DNA of 38,275 nt from Alistipes sp. (GTDB taxonomy: Bacteria; Bacteroidota; Bacteroidia; Bacteroidales; Rikenellaceae): positions 1 to 38,275 of the forward strand of contig JAFVRC010000011.1 of the NCBI GenBank assembly GCA_017504485.1, read 5' to 3'. Of the stretch, positions 24,880-32,574 are shown in pieces. Numbering within the stretch: the first letter of the stretch is position 1; every line of letters starts with the position of its first letter. Both the position numbers and the translations under genes were made by a program. The notes under the pieces were generated by a model. The model saw only the letters and a list, made by a program, of their open reading frames with translations. It did not search any database and was not told where the DNA came from.

Positions 24880-25066
24880 CATCTTTATCTACCTCCTTAA
24901 AGACTTAAAAGTGCAACGCGATAGTTGCCCCTTAGCGATATGCCATTTGCGCCTTTAAGGAGGTAAATATAAGGCGCACAAAAAACCCGATGCGCAGCAT
25001 ACTTGATGTATGTGAGCAATCGGGTTATTGAAGTGCAACGCGATAGTTGCCCCTTAAAGACGCAAA
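24880..25066. repeat. Gene-free repeat patch: 13-bp inverted repeat and duplicated 26-mer
   Basis: A 26-nt sequence containing the hairpin GCAACGCGATAGTTGC occurs identically at 24909-24934 and 25031-25056, 122 nt apart. The first copy lies inside a perfect 13-bp inverted repeat, TACCTCCTTAAAG (24890-24902) with CTTTAAGGAGGTA (24953-24965). The tsf terminator lies between the copies. I see no credible gene in 24706-25066. It could be a small palindromic element, a structured RNA or a remnant of an insertion. Confidence 0.6.
24980..25026 (-). terminator. Terminator of the rplM-rpsI-rpsB-tsf operon
   Basis: On the minus strand AACCCGAT pairs with ATCGGGTT (25019-25026 with 24984-24991) and TTTT follows. 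An inner CATAC/GTATG helix (24998-25012) sits in the loop. It lies ~40 nt past the tsf stop. Confidence 0.75.
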
Positions 25067-25903
25067 TTATGCGTCGAGAGCAAAACGCTTGTATGCAATC
25101 ACCGTAGCCTCCTTATCGGCACGAGCGATGAACTCGCGGATAGACTCCTTCTCGCCTACAACGGTCTGGTTGAGAAGCGTGTTCTCCTCGAAGAACTTAC
25201 GCATCTTACCCTCGGCAATCTTCTCGAGAATAGCCTCCGGCTTGTTTGCATTCTTTGGATCCTGCTTCATCTGCTCGAGTGCAATAGCCTTCTCCTTGGC
25301 TATAACCTCCTCAGGGCAGTCGTTCTCGTCAATCGAGATAGGAGCCATTGCGGTAGCCTGCATAGCTACGGTCTTGGCAACCTCGGCAGGAACCTCCTTG
25401 TTGAAGCCGAGCAACGTACCGAGCTTCTTGTTGAAGTGAACGTATGCGCTAACATACGGAGCCTCAACGCGAGCGTAGTAAGCAAGCTCTACCTTCTCGC
25501 CGGTCTGACCCGACTTCTCGGTAACAATCGCCTCAACGGTGTGGCCCTCGTCATTCTTGACGGCGAGCAGCGTAGCGAGGTCGGCAGCGTCAGCCTTAAC
25601 AGCAAGCTCCAAAACCTCGTTTGCCGAAGCCGAGAACTCCGAGTTCTGCGCAACGAAGTCGGTCTCGCAAGCGAGGCAGAGGATATAACCCTTCGTGCCT
25701 ACAATCTTGGTTACGACAACGCCCTCGCTGGCCGAGCGATCGGCACGCTTGGCTACAACGAGCTTACCCTTCTCGCGGATAATGTCCTGTGCACGCTCGT
25801 AATCGCCCTCTGCCTCGATGAGTGCCTTCTTGCAATCCATCATACCGGCACCCGTCATCTTGCGGAGCTTCATCACGTCGGCAGCTTTAATCTCTATTGC
25901 CAT
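25067..25903 (-). CDS. tsf: Translation elongation factor Ts
   Basis: A 278-aa guanine-nucleotide exchange factor that recycles EF-Tu. The N-terminal UBA-like region (VMKLRKMTGAGMMDCKKALIEAEGDYERA) and the hallmark CETDFVAQN exchange motif are present, followed by the two dimerisation/core repeats. The C-terminus is KEATVIAYKRFALDA. I chose the ATG at 25903 (MAIEIKAADV), the usual start; a longer in-frame extension overlaps rpsB and is not protein-like. It is last in the ribosomal operon, 31 nt after rpsB, with a terminator beyond. Confidence 0.97.
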   Translation of the reverse strand: MAIEIKAADVMKLRKMTGAGMMDCKKALIEAEGDYERAQDIIREKGKLVVAKRADRSASEGVVVTKIVGTKGYILCLACETDFVAQNSEFSASANEVLELAVKADAADLATLLAVKNDEGHTVEAIVTEKSGQTGEKVELAYYARVEAPYVSAYVHFNKKLGTLLGFNKEVPAEVAKTVAMQATAMAPISIDENDCPEEVIAKEKAIALEQMKQDPKNANKPEAILEKIAEGKMRKFFEENTLLNQTVVGEKESIREFIARADKEATVIAYKRFALDA

Positions 25904-25934
25904 AGTTTTCTTTGTTTTTTTGTCGGTTAATAAA

Positions 25935-26798
25935 TTACTCGGCCTGTGGCTCTGCGGCAGCCTCCTCGGTAGCAGCAACCACCTCGGCAACAGCAGCCTC
26001 CTCAGCCTCAACATTGGCCTTTACGCTCTTCTTGATGCGCGTCTTGCCCTCCTTCTTCGGAGCAGCCTCGGTGTTAGCCTCGGCCTCAAGGGTCTCCTTC
26101 TCCTTCTCGAGCTTGCGCTCCTCTACGCCCTCGGCGATAGCAGCACATACGGTATCAAGGATAACGGCGATAGACTTCGTAGCATCGTCATTTGCAGGTA
26201 TAACGTAATCGATGTCGGTTGGATCACAACAAGTATCTACCATTGCAAATACCGGAATGTTAAGACGCTTTGCCTCCTTAACGGCGTTCTGCTCCTTCTG
26301 TACGTCAACAACGAACAGGGCAGCCGGCAGACGGGTAAGGTCTGCGATAGAGCCGAGGTTCTTCTCGAGCTTTGCGCGCTGGCGCGAAATCTGCAACTTC
26401 TCACGCTTCGAGAAGTTGTCGTAGAGGCCGTCAGCCATCTGCTTGTCGATGGTAGCCATCTTCTTAACGGCCTTTCGTATGGTTGGGAAGTTGGTGAGCA
26501 TACCGCCGGCCCAACGCTCTGTAACGTAAGGCATACCTACGGTTGCCACCTTTTCGGCAACAATCTCCTTTGCTTGTTTCTTCGTAGCTACGAACAGCAC
26601 ACGGCGACCGCTCTTGGCAATCTGCTTCAAGGCTGCTGCAGCCTCATCCAACTTTACAACAGTCTTGTAAAGGTCGATGATGTGGATGCCGTTCTTCTCC
26701 ATAAAGATATAAGGAGCCATTTTAGGGTTCCACTTGCGCTTCAAGTGACCAAAATGAACGCCGGCCTCCAATAATGTATTAAAATCTGTACGTGACAT
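25935..26798 (-). CDS. rpsB: 30S ribosomal protein S2
   Basis: A 287-aa protein of the small subunit that joins late and helps bind S1/mRNA. Conserved segments include LLEAGVHFGHLKRKWNPKM, FVATKKQA, ERWAGGMLTNFPTIR, LPAALFVVDVQKE, IPVFAMVDTCCDP and YVIPANDDA. The last ~60 residues are an Ala/Glu/Lys-rich tail ending AAAEPQAE, longer than in E. coli and common in Bacteroidetes. A ~194-nt leader with a hairpin separates it from rpsI. Confidence 0.97.
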   Translation of the reverse strand: MSRTDFNTLLEAGVHFGHLKRKWNPKMAPYIFMEKNGIHIIDLYKTVVKLDEAAAALKQIAKSGRRVLFVATKKQAKEIVAEKVATVGMPYVTERWAGGMLTNFPTIRKAVKKMATIDKQMADGLYDNFSKREKLQISRQRAKLEKNLGSIADLTRLPAALFVVDVQKEQNAVKEAKRLNIPVFAMVDTCCDPTDIDYVIPANDDATKSIAVILDTVCAAIAEGVEERKLEKEKETLEAEANTEAAPKKEGKTRIKKSVKANVEAEEAAVAEVVAATEEAAAEPQAE

Positions 26799-26840
26799 TT
26801 TTGTTTACGTTTTGTTTTTAATTTTAATTCTCTTTTCTTC

Positions 26841-26880
26841 AACTTGCGAGTAGCACCCCCTTGGGGCAGTCTTGCAAGTT
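26841..26880 (-). promoter_or_regulatory. Hairpin in the rpsB leader, candidate S2 autoregulatory RNA
   Basis: AACTTGC (26841-26847) pairs with GCAAGTT (26874-26880) and CCCC (26857-26860) with GGGG (26863-26866), separated by internal loops. It lies 43 nt upstream of the rpsB start in a long rpsI-rpsB spacer that also holds an AT palindrome (26914-26930). S2 leaders regulate rpsB in other phyla; this case is inferred. Confidence 0.4.
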
Positions 26881-26992
26881 TTCCGCGACAGGGCATCGGA
26901 CAGGTAGTACGCGTATATATAATATATATAGGTAGTCGTGCCGATTCTCGAACCCGTGTCGTGCTTTGCCGAATAGTTGGTTCGTCGTGCGA

Positions 26993-27379
26993 TTAACGCT
27001 TGCTGAACTGGAACTTACGACGTGCACCAGGCTGTCCCGGCTTCTTACGCTCAACCTCACGGGCGTCACGAGTAAGGAATCCGTTCTTCTTCAAAACAGG
27101 ACGAAACTCTGCGTTAATCTCGCACAATGCGCGAGCGATACCCATGCGGGCAGCCTCGGCCTGACCCTTGATACCGCCACCAACGAGGTTGATGACAACA
27201 TCATACGACTCCAGAGTCTCGGTTACGAGCAGTGGCTGCTTAACCTCATACTGGAGGATGTTCAATGGGAAATAAACGGCAAGCTCCTTCTGGTTGATTG
27301 TAATGTTTCCGGTACCCGGCTTCACGAATACGCGAGCGACAGCTGCCTTACGGCGACCAACGGTGTTTACAACTTCCAT
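26993..27379 (-). CDS. rpsI: 30S ribosomal protein S9
   Basis: A 128-aa small-subunit protein whose C-terminal tail reaches the P-site tRNA. Visible: VGRRKAAVARVFVKPG, VTETLESYDVVINLVGGGIKGQAEAARMGIARAL, and the conserved end GFLTRDAREVERKKPGQPGARRKFQFSKR with the invariant SKR terminus. It starts 5 nt after rplM, the usual coupling. Confidence 0.97.
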   Translation of the reverse strand: MEVVNTVGRRKAAVARVFVKPGTGNITINQKELAVYFPLNILQYEVKQPLLVTETLESYDVVINLVGGGIKGQAEAARMGIARALCEINAEFRPVLKKNGFLTRDAREVERKKPGQPGARRKFQFSKR

Positions 27380-27384
27380 AATTC

Positions 27385-27840
27385 TTACTTAATCTCGTTC
27401 AACTTAATTTGCTTTGGGTTCTGCGCAGCGTGCGGATGCTCTGCACCGGCATAAACCTTCAAGTTTTTGATAATAGCCTCACCGAGGCGCGTCTTTGGCA
27501 GCATGCCGCGAACAGCCTCCTCGATTACGAACTCAGGTTTCTTTGCCAAATACTCGGCAGGAGTAGCGAAACGCTGACCACCCGGATAACCCGTGTGGCG
27601 GACATAGACCTTGTCGGTCAACTTCTTACCTGTGAGCTTCACCTTCTCGGCGTTCACCACGATAACATAGTCACCGCAATCAACGTGAGGGGTGTAGCCC
27701 GGCTTGTTCTTACCGCAGAGAATCTTTGCAATCTGCGAAGCCAAGCGACCCAATACCTCGTTAGTAGCGTCAATGACAACCCACTCCTTGTTGACCGTAG
27801 CTGCATTCAACGAGATAGTTTTGTAGCTTAATGAATCCAC
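27385..27840 (-). CDS. rplM: 50S ribosomal protein L13
   Basis: A 151-aa large-subunit protein. A GTG start gives MDSLSYKTISLNAATVNKEWVVID, the normal N-terminus in Bacteroidales, so GTG is preferred. Further signatures: NEVLGRLASQIAKIL, YTPHVDCGDYVIVVNAEKV, RHTGYPGGQR and GMLPKTRLG. First gene of rplM-rpsI-rpsB-tsf, with a promoter at 27904-27935 and a short CG-rich hairpin in its leader. Confidence 0.97.
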   Translation of the reverse strand: MDSLSYKTISLNAATVNKEWVVIDATNEVLGRLASQIAKILCGKNKPGYTPHVDCGDYVIVVNAEKVKLTGKKLTDKVYVRHTGYPGGQRFATPAEYLAKKPEFVIEEAVRGMLPKTRLGEAIIKNLKVYAGAEHPHAAQNPKQIKLNEIK

Positions 27841-27903
27841 TGTGTTTTACGTTTAAAACTTGTTAATAAATAATGTAATCCAACCTCGCGCAGTGCGAGT
27901 GCG

Positions 27904-27935
27904 CAAAGATACGAATAATTTTTCGAATAAAACAA
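27904..27935 (-). promoter_or_regulatory. Promoter of the ribosomal protein operon
   Basis: On the minus strand TTG (27933-27935), a 21-nt spacer and TATCTTTG (27904-27911). The rplM start is ~64 nt downstream, after a small hairpin CTCGC/GCGAG. Confidence 0.65.
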
Positions 27936-28025
27936 CTTTTCTGCAAAAGAAAAAGTCGATTAACATACAGCAGGGCCTTATTCGACGGATACATTTAGCT
28001 CATTGCAACTTTTAGTCACTGCGCA

Positions 28026-28148
28026 CTAATCCCACTCTCCGCCTTCGATGGTAGAGTCGTCGTCCAGTCCCAAACCTATTGAATTGGAAAAGCCAAGCTC
28101 TGCCAACACAGAGTGTATATCTATCTCGGGGGTTATATATCTTTTCAT
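28026..28148 (-). CDS. Short 40-aa peptide, GFxNSxGLG family
   Basis: A complete small gene, ATG to TAG. Its ATG lies 2 nt after the stop of the 1194-aa lipoprotein (TAG-TT-ATG), so translation is probably coupled. The sequence begins MKRYITPEIDIHS, carries the core LGFSNSIGLG and ends in an acidic tail (DDDSTIEGGEWD). It aligns with the 47-aa peptide at 2804-2947 over the core (GF-x-NS-[LI]-GLG) and shares the MK-x-YI start and acidic end. There is no Cys, signal peptide or membrane segment. No clear terminator follows before the rplM promoter. Function unknown; its fixed place behind a large exported protein is the main clue. Confidence 0.72.
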   Translation of the reverse strand: MKRYITPEIDIHSVLAELGFSNSIGLGLDDDSTIEGGEWD

Positions 28149-28150
28149 AA

Positions 28151-31100
28151 CTATTTCTCGACAAAGGTCTTTTTATTCAACTCTGCTAATATTTGAGGGC
28201 GATCGGTATTGAGGTAGTCGGCGCCGAGTCCCATAAATTTCAAGATATTTGCCCTTGAATTTACATCGTTCCATACCAATACTTTCGCACCTGAATCATG
28301 TGCACTTTTGATACATGAGTAGTCCTTATTAACCGTAGCGGTGCTGGCATTAAGCGTCATTCCGTCGGCAGCAAGTTCGGCATAAGTCTTCACGACATCC
28401 GTATTCGGATAGAAGAGAACCATATCCGGTGCTTCACTCTTGCACTCTTCTATAACACTTTTAGCCTCCGAATAGGTGCTAATCAGCCAATCTGCCTTGG
28501 CGAGAATATTCTTTGTGCGCAACATTGCAATAATAGCCTCTATGCACGCGGTATCCTTCACATGTATCATCAGCCTGATGGAGGTGTTTTTGATATACTC
28601 GTCAAGGAACGACTCGAGAGTTGGCAACTTCTCGCCATTGGAGAGCGTTTTGTCTGCAATATCGCTATAGTTTGCCGTTTTGATGGTTACGCCTCCAATT
28701 GTAGCATCGTGATTTATCACCAACACTCCATCGGCAGTAGTCCATACGTCCAACTCCGCGCCGTAGCAACCCTCCAGCGTTTGCGCTCTTTGCAGTGCTG
28801 CAATAGAGTTCTTCGGCACATCGTTCGCACCATCTACATACCAATATCCGCGATGGGCAATAGGCTTCGTCTCATGAGGCAACTCGGCATCAGGACTAAC
28901 CGTAAATGTCACGGCAGCGATTTTCAGTTCCTCCTCTCCGCGATGCAAAATAATGTCATACGAGTCGGACTGCAACCCCGTCGGGATTACGATTGTAGCC
29001 TTCCCCTCAACTGCCGTTGTTGTGCAATCATACGATGTACCCGATGTTGTCGAGCAGAGCGTAATGGTATCGCCAACCTTTATTCCGTCGCCATACACCG
29101 AGTATTTCCAGCCCTCAGCCACTTCAACCATAGGGAAATACTCGACATTCGACACATTGATAGTCAGTGTACGAGGCCAACTCTTCTGCGCCTCCTGATA
29201 CAACAAACTTGCTTCCGCAGCCGACAGTGGTTTGTCGTAAATACGAGCCTTTGCGATACAGCCATTCAGTGCATTTTGTGCCGATGTAGCCTTGTTCGGG
29301 TCACCTCCTATGACAAAATTCATAACACTCGGATGCCCAAAATCTCCTGTATGGCCCGTAAGGCGATTTGTCTGCTCGCCATTCATATAGAATACAACCT
29401 CACCAGTGGTCTTGTTCCACACACCTATGATATGGTAGAACTTGCCAAGTTCCATTACCGATGCCTCATTTCGAGTATCTCTATAACCTTTATTCACACG
29501 AGGAAGGAAGCCGACCGTATTTGTCAGCGCACCATTCGTAGCATCAAATCTAAATCCCGTTCCTCCGCCTTGGTGCGAAGAGAAAAGGCTCATCTTCACC
29601 TCTTCATTAACCGACACAACCATTTCGAGGGTGTGTCCATCGCCTTGCTTTGCACCAAAGGCTTTATCTGCGCTGTATGCCACTCCATAGTAGCCCGAAG
29701 TGACGGTCGCGCCGGCAGGATTCATAAATCTCGCCACATACACTCCGTTAGTGCTTGGGTATGTCACCAGGTTTGCACTCGAATTGTAGGCAATCTCCGA
29801 CTGCATACCGGAAGCATCGTATGCAGTACCATCCTCGTTGAATACGACATCGAGCATATCGGCCTGTGGCACTGCAGACATTGTCAAACAAACCTCCGCA
29901 AGCACCTGACGGGTCGCACCACGCACAACTTCTACAATGTAGTTTCCGCTCACAAAGTCGGCAGGAATAGTAGCCGAAGCACCATCGGAATATATTTTGG
30001 TTTCGCATTCGTAGGTCTTCGAGTGAGTGCGCAGCCTTAAAACATCGCCATCGGCAAAGCCCATACCCTTGACCATAAAGTTGTAACCATCGCTAACCGT
30101 TTCGGACTTCATACAACTAACATTCTTAATCACCTCCAAGGTTGTGCGGTCACGGTGGCTCTTGTTATAGAGTGCCACAACCTCCTCATCGGTAAGTGAC
30201 TTATCGTATATACGGGCTATAGCAACATCGCCGTCCCAGCCTTGACCTGCGTATCCGTTCTCAGTATCTGCTCCGACACACACCCAATGATAGTTTGAAC
30301 TCTTATTGAGAAAGAACCTTGCGCCATCAGCAACAGTTTGAGTAGCCGTTTTTACGCCATCAACATATAACGACACATACTTCTGTTCCTTGTCCCACAC
30401 ACCTACAACATGATACCATTGGCCTTGTTGTGGAACTACTTTGCTACGACAAGTAACCCATTGATTTTTATTTGTTGTTGTTAATCCTACGGAAAAACTA
30501 AAATCGTATCCATCGCTCTTATCGCCTACAGTAAAGCCGGCACCACCCACCTGTTGGGCACAAAACCACTTACTTGCCGCGCCACTTGCCGGAGCCGCCG
30601 CGTCCATCATCACCAATGTCTCCCACGAGTGTCCATCGGCAAGTCGATCCTTAAAATCGGTATCATTGGCAAAATCTATTTTGTGATAGCCAGTATAATG
30701 CTTATTGGAGGCAGATGCATCGACAAACCTTTCAGCATGGTCGTATGAAGCGATATATTGCCCATACACATAGTCGAAATATGCAGTCAGGAGTTTGCTG
30801 TCGGCCACTGTCTGTACAGCCATTCTGCGTGGCGATATATCTTTGGCTGTGCCGTCGGCAAGGAAGACAATATCGAGCAAATCGGCCACAGGAACATCCG
30901 AGACTTTATCCGTAGCTTTATATTCAAATGCAGGCATCTCAATCACCGTATTACGTTCTATCGTGCGGTTGAAGGTATGACTCTTCGTCATTGCATAACC
31001 TGCATTGTCGTATATCGTCACCGAAAAGCCCTTACTCAAAGCGACAGGAGGTATCGACACGAAGAAGTGCTGCGCCTCATTCGTAAGTGTCGCATGCGCA

Positions 31101-31735
31101 TTGAGAATTATAGCATCATCTTCGCCGCAGAGATTTACGACAGGCTCTCCATTCTCGAAAGAGATTTCGGCCGCACCGGCAATAGCCTCGTGACCAATGC
31201 TCTTCAGCTCAATCTTCGTAATTGTTGCCGAGCCGGTCAGCGATATGCGAACAGCGGCCGTGGCATTCTTGAAACTCAGGCTCTCCTTCGTGCCGCTGGC
31301 GACCATCAGATAGGACTCCTTGTCGTAGCTCGCCTTATCTACGCGCCAACTCTGCACGGATGGATACTCAACCGTAAGCACCTTGGCCGAAAGCGCAACA
31401 TCTTCGTTGTACGGATATACAGCAAAGAAATCGCCTTCGCCCAAAGAGGCCGAGCCACTAAATTTACCCAAGTTGCTATCTACCCCATCGATAAGAGTGA
31501 AGCACGCATTGCTCTCCGTTCCCGGGAATACAGAGATTGCATCGTCTGCCTCCCAAAAATGTTTGTAACCACCCTCGGCACGCTCGAAACCGGCACGCGA
31601 GAGTTCAGACTCGTCGGTAGTAGCCGAGAGTGTAATGGTTGAGCTCTCGGGCTGAAGGGTTGTAGGGGCCTCATCAAAACGAGTACACCCAACCACACCT
31701 ACTAACACTGCACAGAATAACAGTACTCTTTTCAT
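28151..31735 (-). CDS. Large lipoprotein: fimbrillin-like domain, two LamG/Ig-like units and a C-terminal GDPD domain
   Basis: A 1194-aa protein with lipoprotein signal MKRVLLFCAVLVGVVGC. Residues ~35-275 resemble a fimbrillin/Mfa-like domain (YKHFWEADDAISVFPG, FFAVYPYNEDV, FKNATAAVRISLTG). Two duplicated units follow, each opening with ADxLDxVFxxDGTAxD (~280 and ~620). Each unit has a LamG jelly roll (QWYHVVGVWDKEQKYVSLYV, ARIYDKSLTDEEV) and a small Ig-like domain. The last ~235 residues are a GDPD barrel (IAHRGYWYVDG, AELDVWTTADGVLVINHD). The usual PENT motif is PKNS and the third acidic ligand strand reads MIHVKD, so activity may be altered. Likely surface-exposed; target unknown. The 40-aa peptide gene follows immediately. 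Confidence 0.85.
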   Translation of the reverse strand: MKRVLLFCAVLVGVVGCTRFDEAPTTLQPESSTITLSATTDESELSRAGFERAEGGYKHFWEADDAISVFPGTESNACFTLIDGVDSNLGKFSGSASLGEGDFFAVYPYNEDVALSAKVLTVEYPSVQSWRVDKASYDKESYLMVASGTKESLSFKNATAAVRISLTGSATITKIELKSIGHEAIAGAAEISFENGEPVVNLCGEDDAIILNAHATLTNEAQHFFVSIPPVALSKGFSVTIYDNAGYAMTKSHTFNRTIERNTVIEMPAFEYKATDKVSDVPVADLLDIVFLADGTAKDISPRRMAVQTVADSKLLTAYFDYVYGQYIASYDHAERFVDASASNKHYTGYHKIDFANDTDFKDRLADGHSWETLVMMDAAAPASGAASKWFCAQQVGGAGFTVGDKSDGYDFSFSVGLTTTNKNQWVTCRSKVVPQQGQWYHVVGVWDKEQKYVSLYVDGVKTATQTVADGARFFLNKSSNYHWVCVGADTENGYAGQGWDGDVAIARIYDKSLTDEEVVALYNKSHRDRTTLEVIKNVSCMKSETVSDGYNFMVKGMGFADGDVLRLRTHSKTYECETKIYSDGASATIPADFVSGNYIVEVVRGATRQVLAEVCLTMSAVPQADMLDVVFNEDGTAYDASGMQSEIAYNSSANLVTYPSTNGVYVARFMNPAGATVTSGYYGVAYSADKAFGAKQGDGHTLEMVVSVNEEVKMSLFSSHQGGGTGFRFDATNGALTNTVGFLPRVNKGYRDTRNEASVMELGKFYHIIGVWNKTTGEVVFYMNGEQTNRLTGHTGDFGHPSVMNFVIGGDPNKATSAQNALNGCIAKARIYDKPLSAAEASLLYQEAQKSWPRTLTINVSNVEYFPMVEVAEGWKYSVYGDGIKVGDTITLCSTTSGTSYDCTTTAVEGKATIVIPTGLQSDSYDIILHRGEEELKIAAVTFTVSPDAELPHETKPIAHRGYWYVDGANDVPKNSIAALQRAQTLEGCYGAELDVWTTADGVLVINHDATIGGVTIKTANYSDIADKTLSNGEKLPTLESFLDEYIKNTSIRLMIHVKDTACIEAIIAMLRTKNILAKADWLISTYSEAKSVIEECKSEAPDMVLFYPNTDVVKTYAELAADGMTLNASTATVNKDYSCIKSAHDSGAKVLVWNDVNSRANILKFMGLGADYLNTDRPQILAELNKKTFVEK

Positions 31736-31785
31736 TTCATTTTATTTTATGGATTATTTAGAAGTTTCTATAAATCAATTTTTTA

Positions 31786-31822
31786 TTAGCGAGTAGTCAG
31801 GATCTCATTAGGCTACTGCTAA
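31786..31822 (-). promoter_or_regulatory. Leader hairpin of the LamG-GDPD lipoprotein gene
   Basis: On the minus strand TTAGCAGTAG pairs with CTACTCGCTAA, one base bulged, 16-nt loop. It lies at the 5' end of a ~95-nt leader, just below the -7 element at 31841-31848. The rest of the AT-rich gap 31736-32049 shows nothing else. Confidence 0.4.
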
Positions 31823-31840
31823 TGTGATTATATTTCTTTA

Positions 31841-31848
31841 CAAATTTA
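31841..31848 (-). promoter_or_regulatory. -7 element of the LamG-GDPD lipoprotein gene
   Basis: On the minus strand TAAATTTG, with TTTG 24 nt further upstream (31873-31876), longer than the ideal spacing. Confidence 0.45.
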
Positions 31849-32049
31849 GCAAAACTTTTTCTAAATATTGTACAAATTTTAGTACTTTTTTAGAGCAAGA
31901 GAGGGTAACATACTGAATATCAATAGTATAAATTTTAGCGTCTAACTATCATACACCTCTTGCGGTATTTATAAATTTGTATTAAGCGTGCTACGTTGCA
32001 GGTATAGAATAATTTATAGAAGTACCCTAAAATTTTCAAACGAGTTCGT

Positions 32050-32568
32050 TTAGAGCGACAGCCACCCCTCCATCTTGTCGGGTTCGGCGCAGGAGATAAC
32101 GATGCGCTTACCGCTCCACAGATGTACGAGAAAGAGGTTGTCGAGGCGCGTAGCATAGAGTTCGAAGGACCCCAACTTGCGTGTGTAGTACGAGCCGTAG
32201 TAGCCGAATAGTCCGCCATTGCCACCCACTCGCAACGCGCCACGCAGTGCATTGTCGGGCAGTCGCTCGACACTACGCACTTCGTCGCGGCGGATAGCAA
32301 TGCTTCGATAGCGGCGCAGGATGACAATCTTCGACTCGCCGATTTCGAGCCGCTGCGGAGCCATACCCTCGCTCACCAATATCATCGGTAGCATTATAGC
32401 ATTAAAGAGCACGAGTGAGATAACGGGCCTCACAATATCCTCTTGCGTGCAGGCAATATAGAGCATAAAGAGCGATAACCCCAACCAGAGGGCAAAGGTC
32501 GCAAAGGTTGTGACCCATACGCCTCTACCCCACACAAACGGTACGGTATAAAAGCCCTTGTTGCCCAT
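32050..32568 (-). CDS. Membrane protein with PH-like domain, unknown function
   Basis: A 172-aa protein. Two membrane spans (~18-40, TTFATFALWLGLSLFMLYIA; ~48-65, VISLVLFNAIMLPMILV) are followed by a soluble C-terminus. That part (RLEIGESKIVILRRYRSIAIRRDEVRSVERL, GGNGGLFGYYGSYYTRKLGSFELYATR, IVISCAEPDKM) resembles bacterial PH-like domains (bPH family). It starts 6 nt after the barrel gene and is last of three genes in an operon with the TPR and barrel proteins, suggesting an envelope function. Confidence 0.72.
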   Translation of the reverse strand: MGNKGFYTVPFVWGRGVWVTTFATFALWLGLSLFMLYIACTQEDIVRPVISLVLFNAIMLPMILVSEGMAPQRLEIGESKIVILRRYRSIAIRRDEVRSVERLPDNALRGALRVGGNGGLFGYYGSYYTRKLGSFELYATRLDNLFLVHLWSGKRIVISCAEPDKMEGWLSL

Positions 32569-32574
32569 CGCTCG

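Noticed and set aside
24670-24882. A 70-aa minus frame with a piece resembling ATP synthase c (MIIGVALIEALVLL)
   Set aside because: Only ~14 residues look similar, the frame runs through the GGGGCTGTC hairpin and overlaps the GDPD gene end. Probably chance, or a decayed fragment at best.
24909-25056. A CRISPR-like pair of direct repeats
   Set aside because: Only two copies, 122 nt apart with a terminator between them, self-complementary, and no cas genes nearby.
28562-30040. A 492-codon plus-strand open frame
   Set aside because: It is antisense to the LamG-GDPD lipoprotein gene and Arg/His/Cys-rich without domains.
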